Shown in pieces: positions 1 through 7,769 of a stretch of 27,615 nucleotides of DNA (position 1 is its first letter; each line of letters starts with the position of its first letter). This DNA is from Segatella salivae DSM 15606 (lineage in GTDB: Bacteria > Bacteroidota > Bacteroidia > Bacteroidales > Bacteroidaceae). The position numbers and the translations under genes were made by a program. The stretch covers positions 1,964,038 through 1,991,652 of the forward strand of contig NZ_GL629647.1 of the NCBI RefSeq assembly GCF_000185845.1, read 5' to 3'. The notes beneath the pieces are model-generated. The model saw nothing but the letters and a program-made list of their open reading frames with translations, was not told where the DNA came from and made no database searches.

Positions 1-810
1 CCTACGGCATTGCGTCGTTACAACATTTATAATGGTGGATATATCCATTGAAATATTAGTACATTTTGGCGTTTATTTATTCGTATACTGGCATTAATTG
101 TATTATAAAATAAACGTATCAACGCCGTAGGTGTTGCGTTTTTGATAGCCCAGGGTTGCCAAACGATAGTGCAGGCTACCCTGGGTTAGCGTATGGTTTG
201 TGTGGACCAACGCCGTAGGTGTTGTGCTTTTTTTGATTAATCCGCCATAAAATGTTTCATTATATCCATGCCTTCATAGAAAAAGCTCAACACCGATGGC
301 GTTGAATCTCCTTGCGAATATTTACCCGGGGTAGGCTCGTTCCTCGCCAACCCCGGGCTATCAGAAGAACAACTCGTACCGAGTTGCGCCATGAGGGCAT
401 TTATATTGCGAAATTCATCCATTGGGATAATGGCGCAATACCAACGCAGTTGCGAGATGAAACAATTGTGAGCATGGCGTTGTTAATAATTAAAGGTGAA
501 ATAGTGTAAGGCAAACAAAGCCGAGACACCAGCGCCTTTCTGCCTCACCCCCAGCCCTTTGCTTTCCTCGTTTCGTAGGCTTCACGAACAGCGACCTATG
601 GTTCTCCGAAGAGAGGGGGGAGTAGTTAGCCATGGAAATGGAGGGAGTTATTTGAAGGTTATTTAGAGGTGGTGATGATGTTGATAATTAAAGGTAAAAC
701 GATTTGATGCAAATCATCGCACAATCTGCCGCGTTTTACACGATGAAATGGCGCTAATTACCGCGTGATTTGTATCATTTCACAACACCATTTGTATCAC
801 TTTGAAAAAT
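1..810 (+). repeat. Composite intergenic repeat R1 (right part)
   Basis: Positions 1-207 match 12926-13134 almost base for base in direct orientation. Recognisable modules follow in order. Hairpin 17-mers (CAACGCCGTAGGTGTTG type) start at 120, 208, 288 and 370. A CCCAGGGT/ACCCTGGG hairpin lies at 149-185. A 97-bp palindromic element lies at 208-304, and a CCCGGGGT/ACCCCGGG hairpin at 325-357. A 'gccgagacaccagc' block begins near 511. A 46-bp extra cassette interrupts the GC hairpin at 558-603, and a 22-bp phased array runs from 706. The window starts inside the element, so its left boundary is unseen. No credible gene lies here; the short frames at 237-422 and 312-509 are repeat-encoded. Confidence 0.9.
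208..304 (+). repeat. 97-bp palindromic element, copy 1
   Basis: The left end CAACGCCGTAGGTGTTG plus T-run is mirrored at the right end by AAAAAGCTCAACACC and GGCGTTG. This gives imperfect terminal inverted repeats of about 25 bp around a centre of about 47 bp. Three other copies of exactly the same length occur at 12563, 13223 and 21133. It looks like a small palindromic or MITE-like unit; no target-site duplication could be defined because the copies are embedded in larger repeats. Confidence 0.85.
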
Positions 811-815
811 GGGGG
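706..815 (+). repeat. 22-bp phased degenerate array (5 units)
   Basis: Units begin at 706, 728, 750, 772 and 794, exactly 22 bp apart. The first two are GATGCAAATCAT and GCCGCGTTTTAC. The approximate consensus is GACGCAAATYACCGCGTGAAAT split over the unit, with an internal imperfect dyad (ATTTSACGC, 8-bp gap, GCGTSAAAT). The same spacing is found at six other places in the window. Confidence 0.8.
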
Positions 816-958
816 TTGGGATATGAAAGAATGTTTTTAGGGAAAGCATTTCATGGAAACATTCGGGTAACGCTTTAATATCGTGCTTGTTAACGGACAA
901 GACAGGGGTATTTTATGTGCGTTTATCTCTGAAAGAAAAGGTGAAAATAGCCTACTTA

Positions 959-990
959 CATTACGAAAGTAATGAAATTGTGTACAATTT
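959..990. promoter_or_regulatory. Two abutting 16-bp perfect dyads, candidate operator
   Basis: CATTAC-GAAA-GTAATG (959-974) is followed without a gap by AAATTG-TGTA-CAATTT (975-990). Both have 6-bp arms and 4-bp centres. They lie about 50-80 bp upstream of the -7 element for the SusC-like gene. That is a plausible position for an activator of a glycan-utilization locus, but binding is inferred from symmetry alone. Confidence 0.4.
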
Positions 991-1036
991 GGAAATTTAT
1001 TTGTGCAAAAAGAACAACATATTCTTTTATTTTATA

Positions 1037-1044
1037 TATCTTTG
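1037..1044 (+). promoter_or_regulatory. Bacteroidetes-type -7 element for the SusC-SusD locus
   Basis: TATCTTTG matches the Bacteroidetes -7 consensus TAnnTTTG. No convincing -33 TTG is found 19-23 bp upstream, which would fit a promoter that needs an activator. The assignment is an inference from sequence. Confidence 0.45.
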
Positions 1045-1377
1045 TGGTCGATGCTTATTTGTAAACCTAAACATAAAACCTATGAGGTGAAGTTCCGCTT
1101 TGTATGAAACCATGATGAAAACGTATTCTTCGGACGAGTCACCGCGAATCAGATGGCATCGCGAATGGCTGTAGAGGGTGGGTTAACCTCACTGAAACGA
1201 TGCAGCATTGGCGTGGAAAACGAGCGTTTACAGACATTGAAAAACAAGACACACTGACGTTGGTCGGCTAATGACAAAGCGCAGGAAAGGTGCTGCTTTA
1301 TGGTTCATCGGCTCACGTTTTGTCTCAATATGCGTAGGAATGTTAAGCCTAAAATTTATAAATTAAAATCTAAACGA

Positions 1378-4300
1378 ATGGAAAAGGAAAAAACACTACT
1401 GGGTTGCAGATACCGAATCATGACGGTAGCAGCCTTATCTGCTTTGTCTTTTTTGGTTCCTTCACCTGTCATGGGAGGCATTTCAGGAGCTAAAGTCTCG
1501 GGAATTGTGCAGCAAAACAAGGTGAAAGTGACAGGAAGGATTGTTGATGTTGACGATAATCCGATTCTAAATGCAACAGTAAGAGAGTTGGGTTCGAGCA
1601 ATGGTACAGTCACTGATTTAGACGGAAACTATGTGTTGATGATATCACCAGGCAGTACTTTGCAGATTTCATCAATTGGTTATAAGAATATAACGAAAAA
1701 GATTGAGAAGGGAGGAAAGCTTAATTTCACGATGGAAGAAGACGCTTCGCTGCTTGGCGAGGTAGTAGCCATTGGCTATGGAAAGGCAAAGAAGGGCGAT
1801 CTTTCAGCCGCTGTAGCGACTGTTGACAATGTAGATAAACTGCAAAAACGCCCAGTAAGCAACGTGTCTCAAATGCTTCAAGGTCAGATTCCGGGGGTTT
1901 CGGTTGTTGCAAATGGTGGTCATCCCAGCGCCGAACCAACGATTACGATTCGTGGAATGGGCTCGCCCAACGGCGAATCTCCCTTATATGTGGTTGATGG
2001 TGTACCCGGTGCACCTTTTAATATGAGTGATGTTGTATCGATAACCGTATTGAAAGATGCCGCCTCGGCAGCCATTTATGGTGCTTATGCGGGTTCGGCG
2101 GGTGTCATACTTGTAACCACCAAGCAGGCCACGGCAGGCAAACCCTCTATAGAATACAATGGAGTATTTGGCTATTCTACCGCACAGCATCTGCCTAAGT
2201 CACTCGGGTGGGAAGACGAAAAGCGTGTGCGTGCCTTCTCTTATCAGCAAGCTGGCAGCACCCTTCCAGCCGGTTGGGATGTTATTAGCCGTGATCCTAT
2301 CTATGGAAAGACCAATACCGACTGGGTGAAACAAGTCTTCAGAACAGCTGCTTTCAATCGACATAACATAGCAGTATCAGGAGGTAACGCCGAGTTTTCT
2401 AATCGTTTGTCATTAGAAATCAATAATGCTGACGGCACACTCGTTAATACTTACAACCGACAAGTTACTGCACGACTGAACTCTTTGTGGAATATCACGA
2501 AGTTCTTACGTATCCGTGAGGACCTAAGTTGGAAGGATCGACGCGTTAGAGACGTTAATACGACGAGTGCAGAATCAGGAGTTATCCTCGCCGCTATTAT
2601 GTTTCCACGAAACACTTTCCCTTATGAGGGCGGCGGATATATGGGTACTGTGCCGACGAAGTATGCTGAATATGCCAACATTCATGGTGATGCCATTAAC
2701 CCAATGCGTATCCTTCAGGCCGCGTATGATAACAATCACGCCTCTACTTTCACTTCAACAACGTTCTTAGATGTCGTGCAACCAGTCAATGGTTTGAATG
2801 TAACTTCACGCTTTACCTGGATGCAAACCAACTATATGCAACGCTATTGGCGTCCTCAACGCACAGAGATTGGGAAGCCAAACCTAACGAACGAGCTCTA
2901 TTATCGTAACTATCGGGAGCCTCAATGGGATTGGGAGAATACCTTAACTTACGACCGTATCTTCGGAAAACATACCATAGGACTGATGGTTTCGACTACC
3001 GCCTCGCAATATAGTTACCGATTTAACGACGCAACTATGCGCGGATTCGAAGACGAAATCAATTCAATGATGTACTTTTCCAATGGAACCCAGGTCATTA
3101 ATCCAAACGATCTGTACTACAAAGACCGCAATGTGTCGTATGTAGCACGTGGAGCTTACAGCTATTCTGACCGATATTTCTTCACAGCTTCAATGAGAAG
3201 AGACTATGCAAGCCGTCTACCGAGGGGCAAAAAGTATGGAGATTTCCCGTCAGTAACGGCAGCTTGGAAGATAACTTCAGAGCCATGGTTTAAGAAAAAC
3301 AATGTAGTGAGCATGTTAAAGCTACGTACCAGCTGGGGAAAAATAGGCAACTTAGGGTCTATTGGCTATGGATATGGTGTGGCAACACTATCGACTCGCT
3401 ATCCAAACGATTCGCCTGATGTGGGCAGTCAGATAGGAATTGACAACCGAGTGATGGCAGGAATCTTCCTCGCTAATGCCTTTAATCCCAATCTTACATG
3501 GGAAACCTCAGAGCAAGTAGACGTTGGTTTGGATGCCGTTTTATTCAATAACCGACTGAATTTGAGTGTAGACTTCTTCAATAAGAATACAAAGAATCTC
3601 ATCAAGACACAGGATGTGAACTGGCCAACGACTATAGGCATCGCGTCACCACTTATCAACGACGGACAAGTAAATAACCGTGGCCTTGAGATTTCAGCCT
3701 TGTGGAAAGACCGAATAGGTAAAGACATCGGCTATTATGTAAGTGCTAATGTTGCAACCCTACGCAATAGACTCACTAATATCGGTGCCGCCAACCCTGA
3801 CGGCAGTAAACCTGTGTGGACATATGAGGATGATTATCACTACAAAGAACTCACTCCGTATCGCAGTTCGGAAGGAAAGCCACTCTATTCTTATTATCTT
3901 TTGCGCACGGATGGCGTCTTTCAAACAGATGCAGAGGCTGCCGCTTACGTGAATTCTAACGGACAACGTCTCCAGCCTAAAGCCAAAGCAGGAGACTTAA
4001 AGTTTGTAGATATCGACCAAAATGGTTCAATCGGTGAGGGAGACTATGAGTTCCGAGGCAATGCAATGCCTAAAATGACCTACGCTTTCAGTGCAGGTTT
4101 CAGCTACAAGAAGTTCTCTTTCGACTTCATGTTCCAGGGATCGTATGGTGCAAAGCTATTCAATGCCTATAAATATACCACATTAAATGAAGCCGTTGGA
4201 AGCTTTAATCGCTCTGAAAAGATTCTAAAGGCGTTGGAAGGTCCTACATATGACGTGCCACGTATATCCATGACAGACGATAACGACAACTTCGGCAGGA

Positions 4301-4560
4301 TATCAGATTGGTATCTTGAGAGTGGTTCTTACCTTAGAATGAAGAACATTTCCATTAGTTATTCGTTCTCAGACCTATTGCGTAAGCTCGCGTTCTTTAA
4401 CCAACGACAGAGCACACTCGACCTAACCTTGAGCTGTGATAACCTATTTACCATCACGCCTTATAGCGGAATAGACCCCGAAGTAGGTGGAGTGGGATTG
4501 GACTGTGGCCAATATCCTGTTTCAAGAACTATCTCGTTGGGCGTTAAAATCAAATTCTAA
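1378..4560 (+). CDS. SusC/RagA-family TonB-dependent outer-membrane transporter
   Basis: Outer-membrane beta-barrel that should import a glycan or glycoconjugate with the SusD-like partner, energised by TonB. The open frame extends back to an ATG at 1300, but I choose the ATG at 1378 because it starts a plausible signal peptide (MEKEKTLL..., hydrophobic core AALSALSFLV) and follows a typical AT-rich leader. This gives 1060 residues, normal for the family. Residues of about 49-105 form a carboxypeptidase-D-regulatory-like beta-sandwich (VKVTGRIVD...GTVTDLDGNY). The plug follows (about 128-250) with EVVAIGYG, ITIRGMGS, PLYVVDGVP and the family hallmark VLKDAASAAIYG. The barrel runs to the end (RTISLGVKIKF) with a terminal Phe. 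The SusD-like gene starts 21 bp downstream. The substrate cannot be read from the sequence. Confidence 0.95.
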   Translation: MEKEKTLLGCRYRIMTVAALSALSFLVPSPVMGGISGAKVSGIVQQNKVKVTGRIVDVDDNPILNATVRELGSSNGTVTDLDGNYVLMISPGSTLQISSIGYKNITKKIEKGGKLNFTMEEDASLLGEVVAIGYGKAKKGDLSAAVATVDNVDKLQKRPVSNVSQMLQGQIPGVSVVANGGHPSAEPTITIRGMGSPNGESPLYVVDGVPGAPFNMSDVVSITVLKDAASAAIYGAYAGSAGVILVTTKQATAGKPSIEYNGVFGYSTAQHLPKSLGWEDEKRVRAFSYQQAGSTLPAGWDVISRDPIYGKTNTDWVKQVFRTAAFNRHNIAVSGGNAEFSNRLSLEINNADGTLVNTYNRQVTARLNSLWNITKFLRIREDLSWKDRRVRDVNTTSAESGVILAAIMFPRNTFPYEGGGYMGTVPTKYAEYANIHGDAINPMRILQAAYDNNHASTFTSTTFLDVVQPVNGLNVTSRFTWMQTNYMQRYWRPQRTEIGKPNLTNELYYRNYREPQWDWENTLTYDRIFGKHTIGLMVSTTASQYSYRFNDATMRGFEDEINSMMYFSNGTQVINPNDLYYKDRNVSYVARGAYSYSDRYFFTASMRRDYASRLPRGKKYGDFPSVTAAWKITSEPWFKKNNVVSMLKLRTSWGKIGNLGSIGYGYGVATLSTRYPNDSPDVGSQIGIDNRVMAGIFLANAFNPNLTWETSEQVDVGLDAVLFNNRLNLSVDFFNKNTKNLIKTQDVNWPTTIGIASPLINDGQVNNRGLEISALWKDRIGKDIGYYVSANVATLRNRLTNIGAANPDGSKPVWTYEDDYHYKELTPYRSSEGKPLYSYYLLRTDGVFQTDAEAAAYVNSNGQRLQPKAKAGDLKFVDIDQNGSIGEGDYEFRGNAMPKMTYAFSAGFSYKKFSFDFMFQGSYGAKLFNAYKYTTLNEAVGSFNRSEKILKALEGPTYDVPRISMTDDNDNFGRISDWYLESGSYLRMKNISISYSFSDLLRKLAFFNQRQSTLDLTLSCDNLFTITPYSGIDPEVGGVGLDCGQYPVSRTISLGVKIKF

Positions 4561-4581
4561 GAATCGAAAACTCAGACAACT

Positions 4582-6315
4582 ATGAAGATAAATAAAATAT
4601 TCTTTTCTCTCCTTTTGATTGCAGGAACGCTCTCTTCCTGTACAGGTGACTGGTTAGAAACTACGAAAGAAGGAACTCCTAACGAGGGAAACTTCTGGAA
4701 AAATGATGCAGATTACATCAAAGCTGTAACCACTTTATATGATTGTTACGCTTATGAAGAGACTTGGGGACGTGATTTGTTCTACGAACAAGGTGCTGGT
4801 GACGACATCGTTTACGGCAGAAACCGAGGCAATAGCCAAATGAACTTGGCGAAACTCAAGATGGATGGCTCCTCAGAAGGCTCCATAAAGTGGTTCTATA
4901 AGCAAATGTATGAGACGATGTCTGCCGCAAACAACATCATCTATCACGCGCTTTTGATTCCTGAAAACGAACGAACAGCGGTGCAAAAGCGGTCGTTGGG
5001 CGAGGCATATTTCATGAGAGCATTCACCCATTTCATGATAGCCTATCGCTATGGACGCCCAGATAACGGCGTGCCTTTCGTGAAATATGAAGACTTTTCG
5101 GACTATGAGAGGCAGATAAATGAGGTTCCTCAGCAGCAAAACTCCGTCATGGATAACTATCGTTTGATTGTAGAAGACTTGCAGAAAGCAGCAGATTGTC
5201 TTGACTGGTTTAAGAATTATACGGCTGATAACTATGGAAGAGCTACACGAGATGCGGCATTAGGTTTCATGGTTAAAACCTATGCATACTGGGCACAGCA
5301 TGATAACAGCCAGTGGGCAAAGATACCTGCGCTTGTGGATAAAATCGAAAATGAAGGCGGAAGAGGCTTGCTCAACAGCTATGCTGACGTGTTTAAGGCC
5401 GAGAATGAATGGAGTAAAGAGTATATTTGGTCTATAAACTCAAGAGGAAGTAACTATGCTGGCAGCATCTTTCCAGGCATTTCATTAGAGAATAAAGGCT
5501 GGGGTGTGTTCAACGGATGGGGCTATATGAAGCCTACTTTGGAGCTTTATGCGGAATACAATGACCAAGATCAGCGCCGTGATGCTACCTTATTGGCTTA
5601 TGGAGACAGCTTCAAATACTTCGGAGAAAACTGGAAATGGTATTCAAACTCTGACATTGAAGTGGGTTTTGCCTTTAAGAAGTATATGGAACCATTCTCT
5701 TATGGCAAGATCATTCGCGACGGAAATGGAAAGATTACGGGTTATGAGAACAGCCATATCTCAACAAACGGCGACCGTCCTACAACCGATTTGAATGTTC
5801 CTTTGATGCGTTTCTCTGAGTTGTTGCTATTCAAAGCCGAGGCATTAATTATGCAAGGACAGAACAATGCGGCTGCCGTTGTGCTCAATAGGATTGCAAA
5901 CCGCGCCCAGGAAGGCGTTACTTACACTGCACCTACAATGATAGAACTCATGCATGAGCGTCGTTGTGAGTTGGCTTTTGAATGGACCGACAGACTGATG
6001 GACCTCAAACGATGGGCAGCAGGAGGCAATGCGGCTTGGAATCTCGATGCACTTGCAAAGATAAGAGGGGCAAAACACGGCATCAAGCACGTGGATAGAA
6101 CTAATCCCGACTCGCCCGTTGATGTGACAAATGGCACTACGCTCACGATAAACGGAAAGACTTATCATGGTGTTATCACCATAGGTGCGGGGCAAGGTGA
6201 TGCCAAAGACTATGAACCGGGGGGCACTTACAGCGTTTTGCCGTATGAAATCAACCAGGTGATTAAGTCAAATGGCAAGTTAAAACAAAACAAAGGATAC
6301 GCTTCTAACTTCTGA
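4582..6315 (+). CDS. SusD/RagB-family surface glycan-binding lipoprotein
   Basis: Cell-surface lipoprotein that caps the SusC-like porin and captures substrate. It has a lipoprotein signal peptide with lipobox LSSC (lipidated Cys20). This is followed by the typical SusD N-terminal segment (DWLETTKEGTP...FWKNDADYIKAVTTLYD) and TPR-like helices (EAYFMRAFTHFMIAYRYG near residue 135-150). The C-terminal SusD hallmark includes LMRFSELLLFKAEALI and ELMHERRCELAFEWTDRLMDLKRW. At 577 residues the length is normal. It is translationally close to the SusC-like gene, so the two are surely co-transcribed. A hairpin and a 22-bp array follow it before the next gene. Confidence 0.95.
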   Translation: MKINKIFFSLLLIAGTLSSCTGDWLETTKEGTPNEGNFWKNDADYIKAVTTLYDCYAYEETWGRDLFYEQGAGDDIVYGRNRGNSQMNLAKLKMDGSSEGSIKWFYKQMYETMSAANNIIYHALLIPENERTAVQKRSLGEAYFMRAFTHFMIAYRYGRPDNGVPFVKYEDFSDYERQINEVPQQQNSVMDNYRLIVEDLQKAADCLDWFKNYTADNYGRATRDAALGFMVKTYAYWAQHDNSQWAKIPALVDKIENEGGRGLLNSYADVFKAENEWSKEYIWSINSRGSNYAGSIFPGISLENKGWGVFNGWGYMKPTLELYAEYNDQDQRRDATLLAYGDSFKYFGENWKWYSNSDIEVGFAFKKYMEPFSYGKIIRDGNGKITGYENSHISTNGDRPTTDLNVPLMRFSELLLFKAEALIMQGQNNAAAVVLNRIANRAQEGVTYTAPTMIELMHERRCELAFEWTDRLMDLKRWAAGGNAAWNLDALAKIRGAKHGIKHVDRTNPDSPVDVTNGTTLTINGKTYHGVITIGAGQGDAKDYEPGGTYSVLPYEINQVIKSNGKLKQNKGYASNF

Positions 6316-6359
6316 TGCAGCAAGTAATGCGCCTCAAAACATAAAGCATTAAAAACCAA

Positions 6360-6398
6360 CATGCGGAGTGTAATGTGTCAAAACATTACCTCTGCATG
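6360..6398 (+). promoter_or_regulatory. Stem-loop downstream of the SusD-like gene
   Basis: The arms 6360-6376 and 6383-6398 pair over about 15 bp with one mismatch and one bulged base, around the 6-nt loop GTCAAA. There is no T-run after it, so it is not a classic intrinsic terminator. It could be an mRNA 3'-end stabiliser or processing site that lets the SusC/SusD part of the message accumulate more than the enzyme part. That role is inference. Confidence 0.5.
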
Positions 6399-6484
6399 GA
6401 TGAGTTTGCCCCTCAATCGAAACAGCTCGTAACGTGCTAAGAGTCAGTTCGTTGAATAGTATGATGCTTCTGGCAATGTGTTTT

Positions 6485-6562
6485 GACGCAAATGATGTTA
6501 CAATTTGATGCAAATCACCACATGTTTTGACGCAAATCATCAAGTGAGATGCCGCAATTTAC
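6485..6562 (+). repeat. Solo 22-bp phased array between SusD-like and phosphatase genes
   Basis: Four units start at 6485 (GACGCAAATGAT), 6507 (GATGCAAATCAC), 6529 (GACGCAAATCAT) and 6551 (GCCGCAATTTAC), each exactly 22 bp apart. This is the least degenerate array in the window and the only one not attached to a composite repeat. It ends about 60 bp before the phosphatase start codon, a position where a DNA-binding protein could affect expression. Confidence 0.8.
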
Positions 6563-6622
6563 AAGATGTTAGAAATCAAACACTTAGGTGATGTTGCTCA
6601 AAATGTTTATAAATTACAATCC

Positions 6623-7753
6623 ATGATGATAAGAAAATGCTTTATTTCTGCTGCCGTTCTGCTGAATACCTTCGTCGTATATGCCCAGAACAGTGCACTA
6701 CAGACGTTCACTTTAGCCCATCCTTACAGCGTAGAGAGGATTCAACCTCCTAAGGGTAAGAAGGTGAAAAATGTTATTTTGATGATTGGAGACGGCATGA
6801 GTTTGATGCATATTCAGGCAGCCTGGACCGTGAACAGAGGCCATCTATGGATAGAGAACGCTCAAACGACGGGTCTTTCCTTTACTCCTGCGAGCAATCG
6901 GCTTATTACTGACTCGGGCTCGGGAGGCACTTCATTGGCTACAGGCTATAAAACGGCCTATCATGCTGTGGGAGTTGATGACGAGGGGCGACCGCTAAAG
7001 TCGCTCGTTGACTATGCAAAAGCGTCGGGAAAGAGTGCTGGCATTGCCGTAACTTGCCGTCTTTGGGATGCTACTCCCTGTGATTTTATCAGCCATAATC
7101 ACGACAGAAATAACGAACAAGAGCTTGTTTCGGAGATGATAAACAGCCCAGTTGACTTTGTCTTTGGAGGCGGATCAAAGTATTTTGAGCATCGAAAGGA
7201 CAAACGAAACCTCTTTGATGAACTTCAGAAGAAAGGCTACTACATCGCCCGTTCGCTTGAAGACGTTCAGCAAAACGTAAAAAGCGGTAAGGTTTATTGT
7301 GTGCCTTTTGAGGTCGATACGCCACTACCCGACGAGCGAGGTGACCTGCTTGCACGTGCTTCTTTGACTGGAATCACACTGTTAAATCAAAATAAGAATG
7401 GCTTCTTTATGATGATAGAAGGGTCTCAACTCGATGATTATGGACACTTTAATCAGTTGGATATGCTGATGAAAGAAACCTTAGACTTCGACCAAACGAT
7501 TGGAAAGGTCATGCAGTGGGCAGCAAAGGATGGTGAAACGCTCGTCATAATTACGGCTGATCACGAGACAGGCGGCATGACAATCCATGGAGGTGACTTG
7601 GCAACGGGAACCGTAACAGCCAACTTTTCGACAAAAGACCACACGGGAACTATTGTCCCTGTCTATGCCTTTGGACCGGGATCGCAAGACTTTACAGGCT
7701 TTATGGACAACACAGAGATATTCTGGAAGATTAAGAAACTACTGAAAATATAA
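6623..7753 (+). CDS. Secreted alkaline phosphatase (PhoA-type)
   Basis: Phosphomonoesterase of the alkaline phosphatase family, predicted to be exported. The frame opens at 6566, but the first 19 codons would precede the signal peptide. I choose the ATG at 6623 (376 residues), which starts MMIRKCFISAAVLL...YAQ. All family landmarks are visible (numbered from this start): metal ligand D57 in MIGDGM, nucleophile S98 in TDSGSGGTS, EGSQLDDYGH (E266, D271, H275), TADHETGG (D313, H314) and DHTGT (H340). It lies 307 bp after the SusD-like gene and 16 bp before the glycosidase. It probably removes phosphate from oligosaccharides handled by this locus. Phosphate scavenging is the alternative, but there is no Pho-type context here. 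Confidence 0.92.
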   Translation: MMIRKCFISAAVLLNTFVVYAQNSALQTFTLAHPYSVERIQPPKGKKVKNVILMIGDGMSLMHIQAAWTVNRGHLWIENAQTTGLSFTPASNRLITDSGSGGTSLATGYKTAYHAVGVDDEGRPLKSLVDYAKASGKSAGIAVTCRLWDATPCDFISHNHDRNNEQELVSEMINSPVDFVFGGGSKYFEHRKDKRNLFDELQKKGYYIARSLEDVQQNVKSGKVYCVPFEVDTPLPDERGDLLARASLTGITLLNQNKNGFFMMIEGSQLDDYGHFNQLDMLMKETLDFDQTIGKVMQWAAKDGETLVIITADHETGGMTIHGGDLATGTVTANFSTKDHTGTIVPVYAFGPGSQDFTGFMDNTEIFWKIKKLLKI

Positions 7754-7769
7754 AACCATTACAAACCAA

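Larger units (their letters stand above)
811..1377. other. Gene-free region upstream of the SusC-like gene
   Basis: This region holds two abutting 16-bp dyads (959-990) and a TATCTTTG promoter-like element (1037-1044). If that element is used, the transcript would have a leader of roughly 320 nt before the chosen ATG at 1378. A 67-codon open frame at 887-1090 runs straight across both signals and looks fortuitous. I recognise no riboswitch or RNA gene here. Confidence 0.5.

Noticed and set aside
312..509. Short frame encoding an Arg-rich peptide, with similar frames at 13302-13484, 20862-21125 and 20962-21150
   Set aside because: All are translations of the CCCGGGG and ACTCGTACCGAGT hairpin modules, occur on either strand, and differ in start and stop.
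887..1090. 67-codon frame upstream of the SusC-like gene
   Set aside because: It spans the dyads and the -7 element, has low-complexity hydrophobic content, and lacks a start context.
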